This document shows, in pieces, positions 49,402 through 58,197 of a stretch of 64,000 bases of DNA. Position 1 is the first letter of the stretch, and each line of letters opens with the position of its first letter. Both the position numbers and the translations under genes were made by a program. Source of the DNA: Microbacterium trichothecenolyticum (GTDB lineage: Bacteria; Actinomycetota; Actinomycetes; Actinomycetales; Microbacteriaceae); assembly GCF_000956465.1 (NCBI RefSeq), contig NZ_JYJA01000024.1, positions 1 to 64,000 of the forward strand, in the 5' to 3' direction. The notes beneath the pieces were generated by a model. It ran no database searches, was not told where the DNA came from, and worked only from the letters and a program-made list of their open reading frames with translations.

Positions 49402-51072
49402 GTGACAGCCTCCCTCCCGGTGCCGAATGACATCGATCCGGAAGAGCCGGACCGTCACTCCAGCGCGCGCGTCGTACGCCTCGCAGATACGGTCTCACCG
49501 GTTCCCGACAAGCCCCGCCGCCCGCCGCGCAAGCCGCGCACCGACGAGAGTCGCGAACCCGCGCCCGCTCCGCGCAAGAAGCGCACGCCGGCTGCATCCA
49601 AGCCGAAGCCCAAGCCGAAGCCGGCGCCCGCTCCGGACCCGGGGCCGCCGCCGCCCCTTCCGAGCGATCTCGAGCTCGCGGCCAGCGCCGCCGCCGGCAT
49701 CGTCGTTCCGCCGCGCCCGCCGCTTCCCGGTGCGGGCGATGGTTCGCCGGCGGATGCTGCCGAGGCGGCGTCCGTCGACCACGCGACGCCCGTCGACGAC
49801 AGCGCGGCAACGGAGGACGCCGCGTACGAGACGGAGGCACAGGCCCAGCCGGAGGCCGAGTCCGCGCCCGTGGCCGAGCCCGCGGCTGAGCCGGAGGCCG
49901 TGATCGAGCCCGCGGCTGAGTCGGAGGCCGTGATCGAGCCTGAGCCCGAGCCGGAGCCCGCGATCGAGCCCCTGATCGTGCCCGAAGCCTCGATCGGGCC
50001 CGAACAGGCGGCCGAGCCCGAGGCCCCCGTCGAGAGCACGACCCTTGCCGAAACCGCGGCGGTGGTCGATGCTGAGCCCGTGGTCGAGTCCGCGCCCGTG
50101 GCCGAGCCCGCGGGGGTCGTCGAGCCCACGCCAGCGGTCGAGCCTTCTGATGCGCCCGCCGAGCCGGCCGGCGCCGCGGTGGAGCAGAGCGCCTCGCCTG
50201 CTCCGCTCGAGCCGACGCTCGCGCCGGCCCCGGAGGCGGCGACGACCCTCGACCCCGAGGCCCTGGCCGCGGCCGTCTCGCTGGACGCGGTCGCGTCGGC
50301 GGCTGCGGCATCCGCCGACGCCCTCGTGCTGCGCGGCGTCACCAAGCGGTTCGGCAGCACCCACGCCGTCGACGGCATCGACCTCACGATCCCGGCGGGC
50401 ACGTTCTACGGTCTCGTCGGACCCAACGGCGCGGGCAAGACGACCACGCTCTCGATGATCGCGGGCCTGCTCGAGCCCGATCGGGGCACGATCCATGTCG
50501 GAGGAGTGGACGCGGCGGCCAAACCGCTCGCGGCCAAGCGGATGATGGGGGTCCTTCCCGATCGACTGCGCACCTTCGACCGACTCACCGGCCGCCAGCT
50601 CCTCTACTACTACGGGGTGCTGCGAAAGCTCCCGCCGGCCGTCGTCGAGAGCCGCACCGCCGATCTCGCACGCGCCTTCGACCTCGAGGACGCGCTGGGC
50701 CGGAGCGTCTCGGACTACTCGGCGGGCATGCTCAAGAAAGTCATGCTCGCGGGCGCGCTGATCCACTCGCCACGTCTGCTCGTGCTCGATGAGCCGTTCG
50801 AAGCGGTCGATCCGGTCTCGAGCGCGATCATCCTCGACATCCTCTCCACCTACGTCGCCCACGGCGGCACGGTGATCCTCTCGAGCCACGGCATGGACCT
50901 CGTCGAGCGCGTCTGCACGCGCGTCGCGGTCATCGTGGCCGGCCAGGTGCTCGCGGAGGGCACCGTCGACGAGGTGCGCGGCGAGCTGACGCTCGAGCAG
51001 CGCTTCGTCGAGCTGGCCGGAGGACTCAGCGACGTGGAGGGCCTCGAGTGGCTGCACACATTCTCCGACTGA
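49402..51072 (+). CDS. ABC transporter ATP-binding protein with long disordered N-terminus
   Basis: 556 residues. The ABC domain starts only near residue 308: VTKRFGSTHAVDGIDL, Walker A GPNGAGKTT (near 341), Walker B LLVLDEPFE and SSHGMDLVE switch His. The signature motif is YSAGMLKKV rather than LSGGQ, as in some exporter subfamilies. Residues 1-300 are low-complexity: a basic Pro/Lys-rich stretch (about 30-85), then Ala/Glu/Pro/Val-rich sequence with near-exact repeats. It energises the permease encoded next, whose start lies 25 bases inside this gene. Substrate unknown. Confidence 0.88.
   Translation: MTASLPVPNDIDPEEPDRHSSARVVRLADTVSPVPDKPRRPPRKPRTDESREPAPAPRKKRTPAASKPKPKPKPAPAPDPGPPPPLPSDLELAASAAAGIVVPPRPPLPGAGDGSPADAAEAASVDHATPVDDSAATEDAAYETEAQAQPEAESAPVAEPAAEPEAVIEPAAESEAVIEPEPEPEPAIEPLIVPEASIGPEQAAEPEAPVESTTLAETAAVVDAEPVVESAPVAEPAGVVEPTPAVEPSDAPAEPAGAAVEQSASPAPLEPTLAPAPEAATTLDPEALAAAVSLDAVASAAAASADALVLRGVTKRFGSTHAVDGIDLTIPAGTFYGLVGPNGAGKTTTLSMIAGLLEPDRGTIHVGGVDAAAKPLAAKRMMGVLPDRLRTFDRLTGRQLLYYYGVLRKLPPAVVESRTADLARAFDLEDALGRSVSDYSAGMLKKVMLAGALIHSPRLLVLDEPFEAVDPVSSAIILDILSTYVAHGGTVILSSHGMDLVERVCTRVAVIVAGQVLAEGTVDEVRGELTLEQRFVELAGGLSDVEGLEWLHTFSD
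49879..49938 (+). repeat. Tandem 30-base repeat in the ABC ATPase gene
   Basis: Two adjacent 30-base units (49879-49908 and 49909-49938) differ at a single base and encode PAAEPEAVIE and PAAESEAVIE. Further degenerate copies of the Glu-Pro-Ala theme continue on both sides. Confidence 0.85.
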
Positions 51073-52613
51073 GGCTCGCGCTGCTGGTCGGCACGTTCCG
51101 CGGTCACGCCGGCCATGTCGTGCGCGTGGTCAGTGCGCTGCTGATCCTCGCCGCCGCGACGGTGGCGGCCTGCTGGGCGCTGCTGACGCTGAAGGATGCC
51201 TCCACCGAGGAGGTGCTCGCCGTCACCGTCCTCGGGGGCTCGGCGGTGACCCTCGGCTTCGCGCTCGCCCCGTTGTTCGGCTCCGTGGAAGACCCGCTGG
51301 ATCCGCGGCGATTCGCCCTGTTCGGCCTTCCGCGGGGCAGCCTCGCCCTCGTCCTCGCGGTCGCCGGATTCCTCAGCGTGCCGATCCTGGTGCTGCTCGC
51401 CGTCGCGGTGTGCTCCGCCATCGTGTGGGCCGACCACGGCGTGCCGGTGATCGTCGGAATCCTGAGCGTGCTGCTCGGGGTGCTCACGTGCGTCCTGCTG
51501 GCGCGCGTGTGCATGGCGCTGGCCTCGCTGTTCCTCCGCGACCGTCGATCGCGCGAGCTCTCGGGCGTCTTCGTGCTCGTGGTGCTCGTCGTCGTGGTTC
51601 CGGTGGGCGTCTTCCTCGCCTCGCTCGAATGGCAGGGGAGCGTCCCGCCGCAGCTGCTCGAGGCCGTGGACTGGCTGGCCCTCACTCCGCTCGGCGCCGC
51701 CTGGGCTCTTCCCGGCATGCTGATCACGGGTGGCGACGCGTGGCTGTCTGCGCTCATCGCGGTCGGAACCATCGTTCTGCTGGCGATGCTCTGGGTGTGG
51801 GCGGTCAATCGGCTGCTGACCACGACCGAGCGTCCGGGCACCGGTCGTGAGCGAGGCGGACTCGGCTGGTTCGGCGTCGCCCCGGGCACGCCCGGTGGTG
51901 CGATCGCGGCGCGCAGCCTCGTCTACTGGTTCGGCGACAGACGCTACGTCGTGAACGGCCTCGTGATCCCGTTCGCGGCCGCGATCACGGTGGTGCCGCT
52001 GCTCATCGCCGGCGTTCCGCCCGAGCTGGTCGCCCTCGTGCCGGTGCCGTTCGCGGCGCTCTTCCTCGGCTGGCTGCCGCACGACGACGTCGCCTACGAC
52101 TCCACCGCTGTCTGGATGCACATCGCCAGCGGTGTGCGCGGCGTCTCGGACCGCATCGGCCGGCTGGTGCCCGTGCTGCTCGTCGGCGTCCCGCTGCTCG
52201 CCGTCGCGATCCCCGTGGCGACGCTGCTGCACGGGCGATGGGCGGTGCTCCCGGCCCTCACCGGTGTGTGCGCTGCGCTGTTCCTCTCGGGCCTGGGGCT
52301 CTCCAGCATCTCGTCGGTGGTCGCGCCTTACGCGGTGTCGCGGCCCGGTGAGAGCCCGTTCCAGCAGCCGCAGCGCACCGGCGCGAACGGCGCGATCGCG
52401 CAGGGGAGCGTCATGGCCGGCGCGCTCGTGGTGTCGGCACCGGTCCTGTGGTGCGGCTGGCTCGCTCTGCAGGGGGACACGGATGCCGCGGACACGGCGC
52501 TGTGGGCAGGCCTGGCAATCGGACTCGGCGTGCTCGTGGTCGGCATCGGCGTCGGCGCCATCGTCTTCGAGCGTCGCGGCGGGCGGCTCATGGAGTTCGC
52601 GGAGTCCACCTGA
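51048..52613 (+). CDS. ABC transporter permease
   Basis: 521 residues from the GTG at 51048, overlapping the ATPase gene by 25 bases. About twelve hydrophobic segments run through the chain, with cytosolic loops around RRFALFGLPRG and GGLGWFGVAPGTPGG. The protein matches large polytopic exporter permeases paired with a single ATPase; no substrate-binding protein is present, so export is more likely than uptake. Confidence 0.85.
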   Translation: MAAHILRLRLALLVGTFRGHAGHVVRVVSALLILAAATVAACWALLTLKDASTEEVLAVTVLGGSAVTLGFALAPLFGSVEDPLDPRRFALFGLPRGSLALVLAVAGFLSVPILVLLAVAVCSAIVWADHGVPVIVGILSVLLGVLTCVLLARVCMALASLFLRDRRSRELSGVFVLVVLVVVVPVGVFLASLEWQGSVPPQLLEAVDWLALTPLGAAWALPGMLITGGDAWLSALIAVGTIVLLAMLWVWAVNRLLTTTERPGTGRERGGLGWFGVAPGTPGGAIAARSLVYWFGDRRYVVNGLVIPFAAAITVVPLLIAGVPPELVALVPVPFAALFLGWLPHDDVAYDSTAVWMHIASGVRGVSDRIGRLVPVLLVGVPLLAVAIPVATLLHGRWAVLPALTGVCAALFLSGLGLSSISSVVAPYAVSRPGESPFQQPQRTGANGAIAQGSVMAGALVVSAPVLWCGWLALQGDTDAADTALWAGLAIGLGVLVVGIGVGAIVFERRGGRLMEFAEST

Positions 52614-52649
52614 CTCCCGCGGACGGGCCCCAGCCGTGCCCGCCCCGAC

Positions 52650-52655
52650 TACACT
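52650..52655 (+). promoter_or_regulatory. -10 box (TACACT), probable leaderless start
   Basis: TACACT ends 8 bases before the ATG at 52664, so the transcript would begin within a base or two of the start codon. Confidence 0.5.
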
Positions 52656-52663
52656 GGCAGACC

Positions 52664-52930
52664 ATGAGCACCCCGCTGGACAGCCCTGACCAGGGCGGCA
52701 TCGCGACCCTCGATCGCGAGCTCGAAGAGCTCCTCAAAGAAGAGAACATCGAGCCGGGTGACCACGAGCGCTTCTCTCATTACGTGAAGAAGGACAAGAT
52801 CCTGGAGTCCGCCATCACGGGCAAGCCGGTGCGCGCACTGTGCGGCAAGAAGTGGACACCGGGCCGCGACCCCGAGAAGTTCCCCGTGTGCCCCACCTGC
52901 AAAGAGATCTACGAGTCGCTCCAGGGCTGA
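52664..52930 (+). CDS. DUF3039 domain protein
   Basis: 88 residues. Conserved actinobacterial family with a central HYVKKDKILES segment and a C-terminal cysteine set (ALCGKKWTPGRDPEKFPVC then CPTC) that looks like a zinc-binding knuckle. Function unknown; small size and zinc-ribbon character suggest nucleic-acid or protein contact. Its stop is directly followed by the stop of the convergent pncB gene (no bases between). Confidence 0.9.
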   Translation: MSTPLDSPDQGGIATLDRELEELLKEENIEPGDHERFSHYVKKDKILESAITGKPVRALCGKKWTPGRDPEKFPVCPTCKEIYESLQG

Positions 52931-54256
52931 TCACTCCGCGTCGGCGTAGACCGTCGGGATCGCCGGGTCCGATCGGCTGAGGGCGAGCCCGCGCACGGGC
53001 AGCTCTTCGCGCACGCGCGAGTGATGCGCGCGCGCCGCTTCGACGCCGTCGGGTCCCTCATATGCGGCATCCGGTTCGCCGTCGACCACGAGCTGCACCT
53101 GCAGGGCACGGGAGTCGGGGTGGGCCGACGCGGTGTCGAGGGCTTCGAAGCCGTCCGACACGACGATGAGCTCGCTCGTCGCGGTACCCGCGTCGAGCGT
53201 GCGGAATGCGGCCTTGCGGCCCCCCTTCGACGCCTTGTCGGTCGAAGCCTTCGCCACACCGACCCATCCGCCGTCCGAGTCCTGCCGCGCGACGAGCTTG
53301 TAGACCATGCCGGCGGTCGGCGTTCCGGATCCGGTGACCACCGATGTGCCGACACCGTAGGAGTCGACGGGGGATGCCGCGAGCGCGGCGATCGCGTACT
53401 CGTCCAGGTCGCTCGTCACGGTGATGCGCGTGCCGGTCGCGCCGAGCTCGTCGAGTTGCGCGCGCACCTCGGCCGCAACGGTGGGCAGGTCGCCGGAGTC
53501 GATCCGGACCCCGCCGAGCCCGGTCCCGGCGACGCGGATGGCCGTCTGGACGCCCTGGTGGATGTCGTAGGTGTCGACGAGGAGAGTGGTGCCGGCACCG
53601 AGGGCCTCGATCTGCGCGCGGAACGCGTCCTCTTCGGTGTCGTGCAGCAGCGTCCATGCGTGGGCGGCCGTGCCCATCGTCGGGATGCCCCATCGCCGAC
53701 CCGCCTCGAGGTTCGAGGTGGCGCTGAACCCGGTGATGTAGGCCGCACGCGCCGCTGCTACGGCGGAAGACTCACCGGCCCGCCGCGAGCCCATCTCGGC
53801 CAGTGGACGGTCTCCGGCGGCGATGCTCATGCGGGCGGCGGCGGTCGCGATCGCGGAGTCGTGGTTGAGGACGCTGAGCGCGAGGGTCTCGAGCACGACG
53901 GCCTCGGCGAAGGTCCCCTCGATCGTCAGGATGGGCGAGCCCGGGAAGTACAGCTCGCCCTCGCGGTAGCCCGTCACAGACCCGGTGAACTGGTAGCCCT
54001 CCAGGAAATCGAGGGTCGAGGCATCCACCACCTTCTCGTCGCGGAGGAAGCGCAGCTCCTCGTCGCCGAAGCGGAAGTCGCGGATCAGCGACAGCAGCCT
54101 GCCCGTGCCCGCGACGACGCCGAACCGTCGGGCGCCGGGGAGGCGCCGCCCGAACAGCTCGAACACGCAGCGGCGGTGGGCGGTTCCGTCGCGGAGTGCC
54201 GCGTCGACCATCGTGAGCTCATAGCGGTCCGTCAGCAGGGCAGTCGAGGCGGCCAT
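52931..54256 (-). CDS. pncB: Nicotinate phosphoribosyltransferase
   Basis: 441 residues. It opens with LLTDRYELTMVDAALRDG, and has EMGSRRAGESSA, GTAAHAW, VDTYDIHQGV, VRIDSGDL and SYGVGTSVV, all characteristic of the family. It converts nicotinate and PRPP to nicotinate mononucleotide in the Preiss-Handler NAD salvage route, linking functionally to the NAD-cleaving NudC at 20.5 kb. Confidence 0.94.
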   Translation of the reverse strand: MAASTALLTDRYELTMVDAALRDGTAHRRCVFELFGRRLPGARRFGVVAGTGRLLSLIRDFRFGDEELRFLRDEKVVDASTLDFLEGYQFTGSVTGYREGELYFPGSPILTIEGTFAEAVVLETLALSVLNHDSAIATAAARMSIAAGDRPLAEMGSRRAGESSAVAAARAAYITGFSATSNLEAGRRWGIPTMGTAAHAWTLLHDTEEDAFRAQIEALGAGTTLLVDTYDIHQGVQTAIRVAGTGLGGVRIDSGDLPTVAAEVRAQLDELGATGTRITVTSDLDEYAIAALAASPVDSYGVGTSVVTGSGTPTAGMVYKLVARQDSDGGWVGVAKASTDKASKGGRKAAFRTLDAGTATSELIVVSDGFEALDTASAHPDSRALQVQLVVDGEPDAAYEGPDGVEAARAHHSRVREELPVRGLALSRSDPAIPTVYADAE

Positions 54257-54263
54257 GCGGGTC

Positions 54264-54269
54264 AGCCTA
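54264..54269 (-). promoter_or_regulatory. -10 box (TAGGCT), probable leaderless start of pncB
   Basis: TAGGCT on the minus strand ends 7 bases before the ATG at 54256. It lies back-to-back with the murI -10 box in a 41-base divergent gap. Confidence 0.55.
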
Positions 54270-54283
54270 GTGACCCGCTGGCG

Positions 54284-54289
54284 TAGGGT
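54284..54289 (+). promoter_or_regulatory. -10 box (TAGGGT), probable leaderless start of murI
   Basis: TAGGGT ends 8 bases before the GTG at 54298. This placement is the reason for preferring GTG 54298 over the in-frame TTG at 54289, which would overlap the -10 itself. Confidence 0.5.
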
Positions 54290-54297
54290 TGATTCTC

Positions 54298-55143
54298 GTG
54301 AACGACGCGCCGATCGGAATCTTCGACTCCGGGGTCGGCGGGCTCACCGTCGCGCGGGCCGTCTCTGCGCTGCTGCCGCAGGAGTCGATCCTGTACATCG
54401 GCGACACCGCACGTTCGCCGTACGGGCCGAAGCCGATCGCCGACGTACGGCGCTACGCGCTCGAGGTGCTCGACGACCTCGTCGCCCAGGGCGTGAAGAT
54501 GCTCGTGATCGCGTGCAACACGGCGTCCGCGGCAATGCTGCGCGACGCGCGCGAGCGATATGACGTCCCGGTGGTCGAGGTCATCAACCCCGCGGTGCGC
54601 ACGGCGATGTCGACCACCCGCAACGGGCGTGTCGGCGTCATCGGCACGGCCGGGACCATCAGCTCCGGTGCGTACCAGGACATGCTCGGGGTCAACGAGC
54701 GTCTCACCGTCTTCGCGCAGGCTTGCCCGCGGTTCGTCGAGTTCGTCGAGGCCGGCGTCACCGGTTCGCCGGAGGTGCTCGCCGTCGCCGAGGAGTACCT
54801 CGCGCCGCTTCGCGCCGCCGACGTCGACACGCTCGTGCTGGGCTGCACGCACTATCCGTTCCTCGAGGGCGCCATCAGCTATGTCATGGGCCCGGATGTG
54901 AGCCTGGTGTCGAGCGACTCCGAGACCGCGAAGGACGTCTACCGTCAGCTGGTCTCCCGCGACCTGCTCGCCGGGCCGGCTGCCGAACCCCGCCACGTCT
55001 ACGAAGCCACCGGTGCATCGGCAGACGAGTTCCTGCGACTCGCGCACCGCCTGATGGGCCGCGAGGTCACCGACGTGCGCCTGGTGCAGACCGGCGCCAT
55101 CGACCTTCCCCGTGCCTCGAACCCTGCCCGCCGCCTCGGCTGA
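54298..55143 (+). CDS. murI: Glutamate racemase
   Basis: 281 residues from the GTG at 54298. Hallmarks are [12 protein letters not shown] (catalytic Asp), [18 protein letters not shown] and GCTHYP with the two catalytic cysteines. It makes D-glutamate for peptidoglycan. First gene of a classical actinobacterial run murI-rph-rdgB. Confidence 0.95.
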   Translation: MNDAPIGIFDSGVGGLTVARAVSALLPQESILYIGDTARSPYGPKPIADVRRYALEVLDDLVAQGVKMLVIACNTASAAMLRDARERYDVPVVEVINPAVRTAMSTTRNGRVGVIGTAGTISSGAYQDMLGVNERLTVFAQACPRFVEFVEAGVTGSPEVLAVAEEYLAPLRAADVDTLVLGCTHYPFLEGAISYVMGPDVSLVSSDSETAKDVYRQLVSRDLLAGPAAEPRHVYEATGASADEFLRLAHRLMGREVTDVRLVQTGAIDLPRASNPARRLG

Positions 55144-55171
55144 GGCATCCGTCCCTCCGGAGGAGAACTGC

Positions 55172-55918
55172 ATGACCGACATCACCCGTGCCGACGGCCG
55201 TTCCGTCGACCAGCTGCGTCCCATCACGATCGAGCGCGGCTGGTCGAGCCAGGCCGAGGGGTCCGCCCTGATCTCGTTCGGGAACACCAAGGTGCTGTGC
55301 ACGGCGTCGTTCACGAACGGCGTGCCGCGCTGGCTGACAGGCAAGGGCAAGGGCTGGATCACCGCCGAGTACGCGATGCTGCCACGCGCCACCAACGAGC
55401 GCAACGACCGCGAGAGCGTCAAGGGCAAGATCGGCGGCCGCACGCACGAGATCTCTCGCCTCATCGGACGGGCGCTGCGCGCCGTCGTCGACACCAAGGC
55501 CCTCGGTGAGAACACGATCGTCATCGACTGCGACGTACTGCAGGCCGACGGCGGCACACGGACGGCGGCCATCACCGGTGCCTACGTCGCACTCGCCGAC
55601 GCGATCGAGTGGGGCCGCGGGAAGAGGTTCATCGGCCAGAAGGCACAGGTGCTGTTCGACTCGGTGGCCGCGGTGTCGGTCGGCATCATCGACGGCGAGC
55701 CGATGCTCGACCTCGCGTACGTCGAGGATGTGCGTGCCGAGACCGACATGAACGTCGTCGTCACGGGCCGCGGACTCTTCGTCGAGGTGCAGGGCACGGC
55801 CGAAGGTGCGCCCTTCGACAAGCGCGAGCTCGACGCCCTCCTCGAGCTCGGCGTGAACGGCTGCGCGGACCTGCGGACGCACCAGCTCGCGGCGCTGCAG
55901 CCCGCGGAAGGGGAGTGA
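55172..55918 (+). CDS. rph: Ribonuclease PH
   Basis: 248 residues from the ATG at 55172 behind GGAGGAG. Markers are [31 protein letters not shown]-type [17 protein letters not shown] and [15 protein letters not shown]. It trims tRNA 3' ends phosphorolytically. Lies between murI and rdgB, as in mycobacteria. Confidence 0.95.
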   Translation: MTDITRADGRSVDQLRPITIERGWSSQAEGSALISFGNTKVLCTASFTNGVPRWLTGKGKGWITAEYAMLPRATNERNDRESVKGKIGGRTHEISRLIGRALRAVVDTKALGENTIVIDCDVLQADGGTRTAAITGAYVALADAIEWGRGKRFIGQKAQVLFDSVAAVSVGIIDGEPMLDLAYVEDVRAETDMNVVVTGRGLFVEVQGTAEGAPFDKRELDALLELGVNGCADLRTHQLAALQPAEGE

Positions 55919-55921
55919 CGG

Positions 55922-56533
55922 ATGCCGCGACAGATCGTCCTCGCGACCCACAACCCGCACAAGGTCGAGGAGTTCCAGGCGATCGTCGCGGCGACTCGCC
56001 CTGACCTCGAGGTGGTCGGATACGACGGGCCGGAGCCCGTCGAGGACGGCGTGACCTTCGCCGAGAACGCCCTCATCAAGGCGCGTGCGGCGGCCGAGCA
56101 CACCGGACTTCCGTCGCTGGCGGACGACTCGGGCGTGTGCGTCGACGTGCTCGGCGGGTCCCCCGGGGTGTTCTCGGCCTACTGGGCAGGACATGCGAAG
56201 GATGCCTCCGCCAACCTGGACCTGCTGCTCGACCAGCTCTCCGACATCGGCGACCCGCACCGCACCGCGCAGTTCGTCTCGACGATCGCGCTCGTCGTGC
56301 CGGTGGCCGGGAGAGAGGCTGTCGAGCACGTGGTCGAGGGGATCTGGCCCGGACGCCTCGCGTCGGCGCCTTCGGGTGCCGGCGGGTTCGGGTACGACCC
56401 GATCTTCGTGCCCGACGGGCAGCAGGCAGGGGCCGAGCGGACGGTCGGCGAGTGGACGGCCGACGAGAAGAACGCGCAATCCCACCGCTCGCGTGCGTTC
56501 GTCGCGCTGGCCGGGCTGCTCGCCGAGCTCTGA
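55922..56533 (+). CDS. rdgB: RdgB/HAM1 family non-canonical purine NTP pyrophosphatase
   Basis: 203 residues. THNPHKVEEF, FAENALIKA, LADDSGVCVD, SAPSGAGGFGYDPIF and SHRSRAFVAL are the full family set. It hydrolyses ITP, dITP and XTP to keep them out of nucleic acids. GGGAG overlapping the rph stop supplies the ribosome site; only 3 bases separate the genes. The start codon itself lies inside a copy of the abundant CGGATGCCGC word. Confidence 0.95.
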   Translation: MPRQIVLATHNPHKVEEFQAIVAATRPDLEVVGYDGPEPVEDGVTFAENALIKARAAAEHTGLPSLADDSGVCVDVLGGSPGVFSAYWAGHAKDASANLDLLLDQLSDIGDPHRTAQFVSTIALVVPVAGREAVEHVVEGIWPGRLASAPSGAGGFGYDPIFVPDGQQAGAERTVGEWTADEKNAQSHRSRAFVALAGLLAEL

Positions 56534-56593
56534 TCTCGCCCTCGTCGCCCGCGAGGGGCATGCTGGGATGAGAGCAGCCATCCGGAGCGGCCG

Positions 56594-57208
56594 ATGTTCT
56601 TCGTGCGATGGATCCCCACCTTCCTCGCGTTCCCGCTGGGGGAGCTGATCGCCTCCGCCCTCGTGGGAACGAACCGCGATCCGCTGGGCGCGCTCGTCAC
56701 GGGCGCGGTCATCGGCGGTGTGGTGGGCGCGGCGCAGTGGCTCGCGCTCGGCCGGCTGGTCGACTGGCGGTGGGCGGTGGCGTCGCTCGGCGCCACGGCG
56801 GCGGGTGCCGCCGTCTGCGCGCTCCTTCTCGGCGCGATCGCGGCCACGATCGCGGCGGGCGTCACAGGGCTCGTGACCGGGCTGCCGGTCGGAGCCGCGC
56901 AGGCACCCCTGCTGGGGCGCGGCTGGCGCATCGTGCTCGTGTGGGCGGCGAGCGTGGGAGCCGCGTGGGGCGCGGCCGGACTGGTGAGCGGCCTCGATCG
57001 CGATCCGGCCGTGTTCGGTTCGAACGGCGCTCTCGTCGCGACCGTCGTCAGCGGGATCGTGCTCCGCGTCATCCTCGCTCCGCGTCTGAGACGCCCGCCG
57101 CGGGATCAGCAGGAGTCGGCGCGCACGATCGAGGTCGCCGCGAGCATCATCGAGGTGAGGCGGGAGGCCGGCCGCAAGGACGACAAAGATCGGCCGGGCC
57201 GGGAGTGA
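56594..57208 (+). CDS. Hypothetical integral membrane protein
   Basis: 204 residues with about six hydrophobic, Gly/Ala-rich helices (for example LGALVTGAVIGGVVGAAQWLALG), a pattern like repeat-derived small membrane proteins. The C-terminal 40 residues are charged and end KDDKDRPGRE. I recognise no family. Same strand as rdgB, 60 bases downstream. Confidence 0.75.
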   Translation: MFFVRWIPTFLAFPLGELIASALVGTNRDPLGALVTGAVIGGVVGAAQWLALGRLVDWRWAVASLGATAAGAAVCALLLGAIAATIAAGVTGLVTGLPVGAAQAPLLGRGWRIVLVWAASVGAAWGAAGLVSGLDRDPAVFGSNGALVATVVSGIVLRVILAPRLRRPPRDQQESARTIEVAASIIEVRREAGRKDDKDRPGRE

Positions 57209-57264
57209 GAATCACACTCATTCCCGACTGGGCGCGACGGCCCTCTGCGGGGCAGTCCCGGGCT

Positions 57265-57270
57265 TAGCCT
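57265..57270 (+). promoter_or_regulatory. -10 box (TAGCCT), probable leaderless start
   Basis: TAGCCT ends 6 bases before the ATG at 57277, with GGGCTC between. Confidence 0.5.
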
Positions 57271-57276
57271 GGGCTC

Positions 57277-58188
57277 ATGCACGACCACGCGCCGACCGGG
57301 ATCCGAGGGACGGGCAACCGTCGCCTCCTCGCGATCTCGCTCGCGATCACCTCCACCGTCATGGTGGTGCAGATCGTCGGCGCGGTGCTGTCGGGCTCCC
57401 TCGCGCTTCTCGCCGATGCCGCGCATATGTTCACGGATGCCGCGGCCCTCGTCATCGCCCTCATCGCGAGCACCGTCGCGGCCCGGCCGGCGAACGACCG
57501 CCGCACCTTCGGGTATCAGCGCGCCGAGGTGTTCGGGGCCCTGGTCAACGGCGTCATCCTGATCGTGCTGTCGGGATGGGTGGCGTTCGAAGGCATCTCC
57601 CGCCTGCTCGACCCGGGGCAGACCCAGGTCGCCGGTGGCCTCATGCTCGTCGTCGCGATCGTCGGGCTCGTGGCCAACGGTGTGGCGATGTGGCTGCTGA
57701 GCTCCGCCCAGCGACACAGCATCAACGTGCGCGGCGCGTATCTCGAGGTCCTCGGAGACCTCATCGGCTCGGCGGCCGTGATCGTCGCCGCGATCGTCAT
57801 CGTCACCACCGGCTGGTACCATGCGGACGCCATCGCCTCGCTGTTCATTGCGGCGATGATCATCCCGCGCGCGGTCGGCCTGCTGCGCGAAGTCGTGTCG
57901 GTACTCGCCGAGTCGGCGCCCGAGGGTACGCACGTGCACGAGATCCGCGAGCACATCCTCGCGACACCCGGGGTCGTGGACGCGCACGACGTGCACGTGT
58001 GGCAGCTCACGCGCGGGGCGCCGGTGTTCACCGCGCACGTGGTCGTCGACGGCGCCGCTCTCACCGACGGCCGGGCCGCCGGGATCCTCAGCACCCTCCA
58101 GTCGTGCCTGTCCGACCACTTCGACGTCGAGCATTCCACCTTCCAGCTCGAGCCCGCCGGACACGTCGAGCACGAAGCCCACGCGTAG
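57277..58188 (+). CDS. Cation diffusion facilitator family transporter
   Basis: 303 residues with six membrane helices and a C-terminal cytosolic domain. The transport-site pairs are in DAAHMFTDAAA (helix 2) and HADAIASLF (helix 5), the HxxxD form expected for zinc or cadmium exporters working as proton antiporters. A short His-containing N-terminus and the C-terminal HVHEIREHI and HDVHVWQLT segments could bind metal. Convergent with ligD. Confidence 0.92.
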   Translation: MHDHAPTGIRGTGNRRLLAISLAITSTVMVVQIVGAVLSGSLALLADAAHMFTDAAALVIALIASTVAARPANDRRTFGYQRAEVFGALVNGVILIVLSGWVAFEGISRLLDPGQTQVAGGLMLVVAIVGLVANGVAMWLLSSAQRHSINVRGAYLEVLGDLIGSAAVIVAAIVIVTTGWYHADAIASLFIAAMIIPRAVGLLREVVSVLAESAPEGTHVHEIREHILATPGVVDAHDVHVWQLTRGAPVFTAHVVVDGAALTDGRAAGILSTLQSCLSDHFDVEHSTFQLEPAGHVEHEAHA

Positions 58189-58197
58189 CGCCGGACG

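Noticed and set aside
54289-54297. TTG at 54289 as the murI start
   Set aside because: It overlaps the TAGGGT -10 box and adds three residues before the conserved start. GTG at 54298 fits better.
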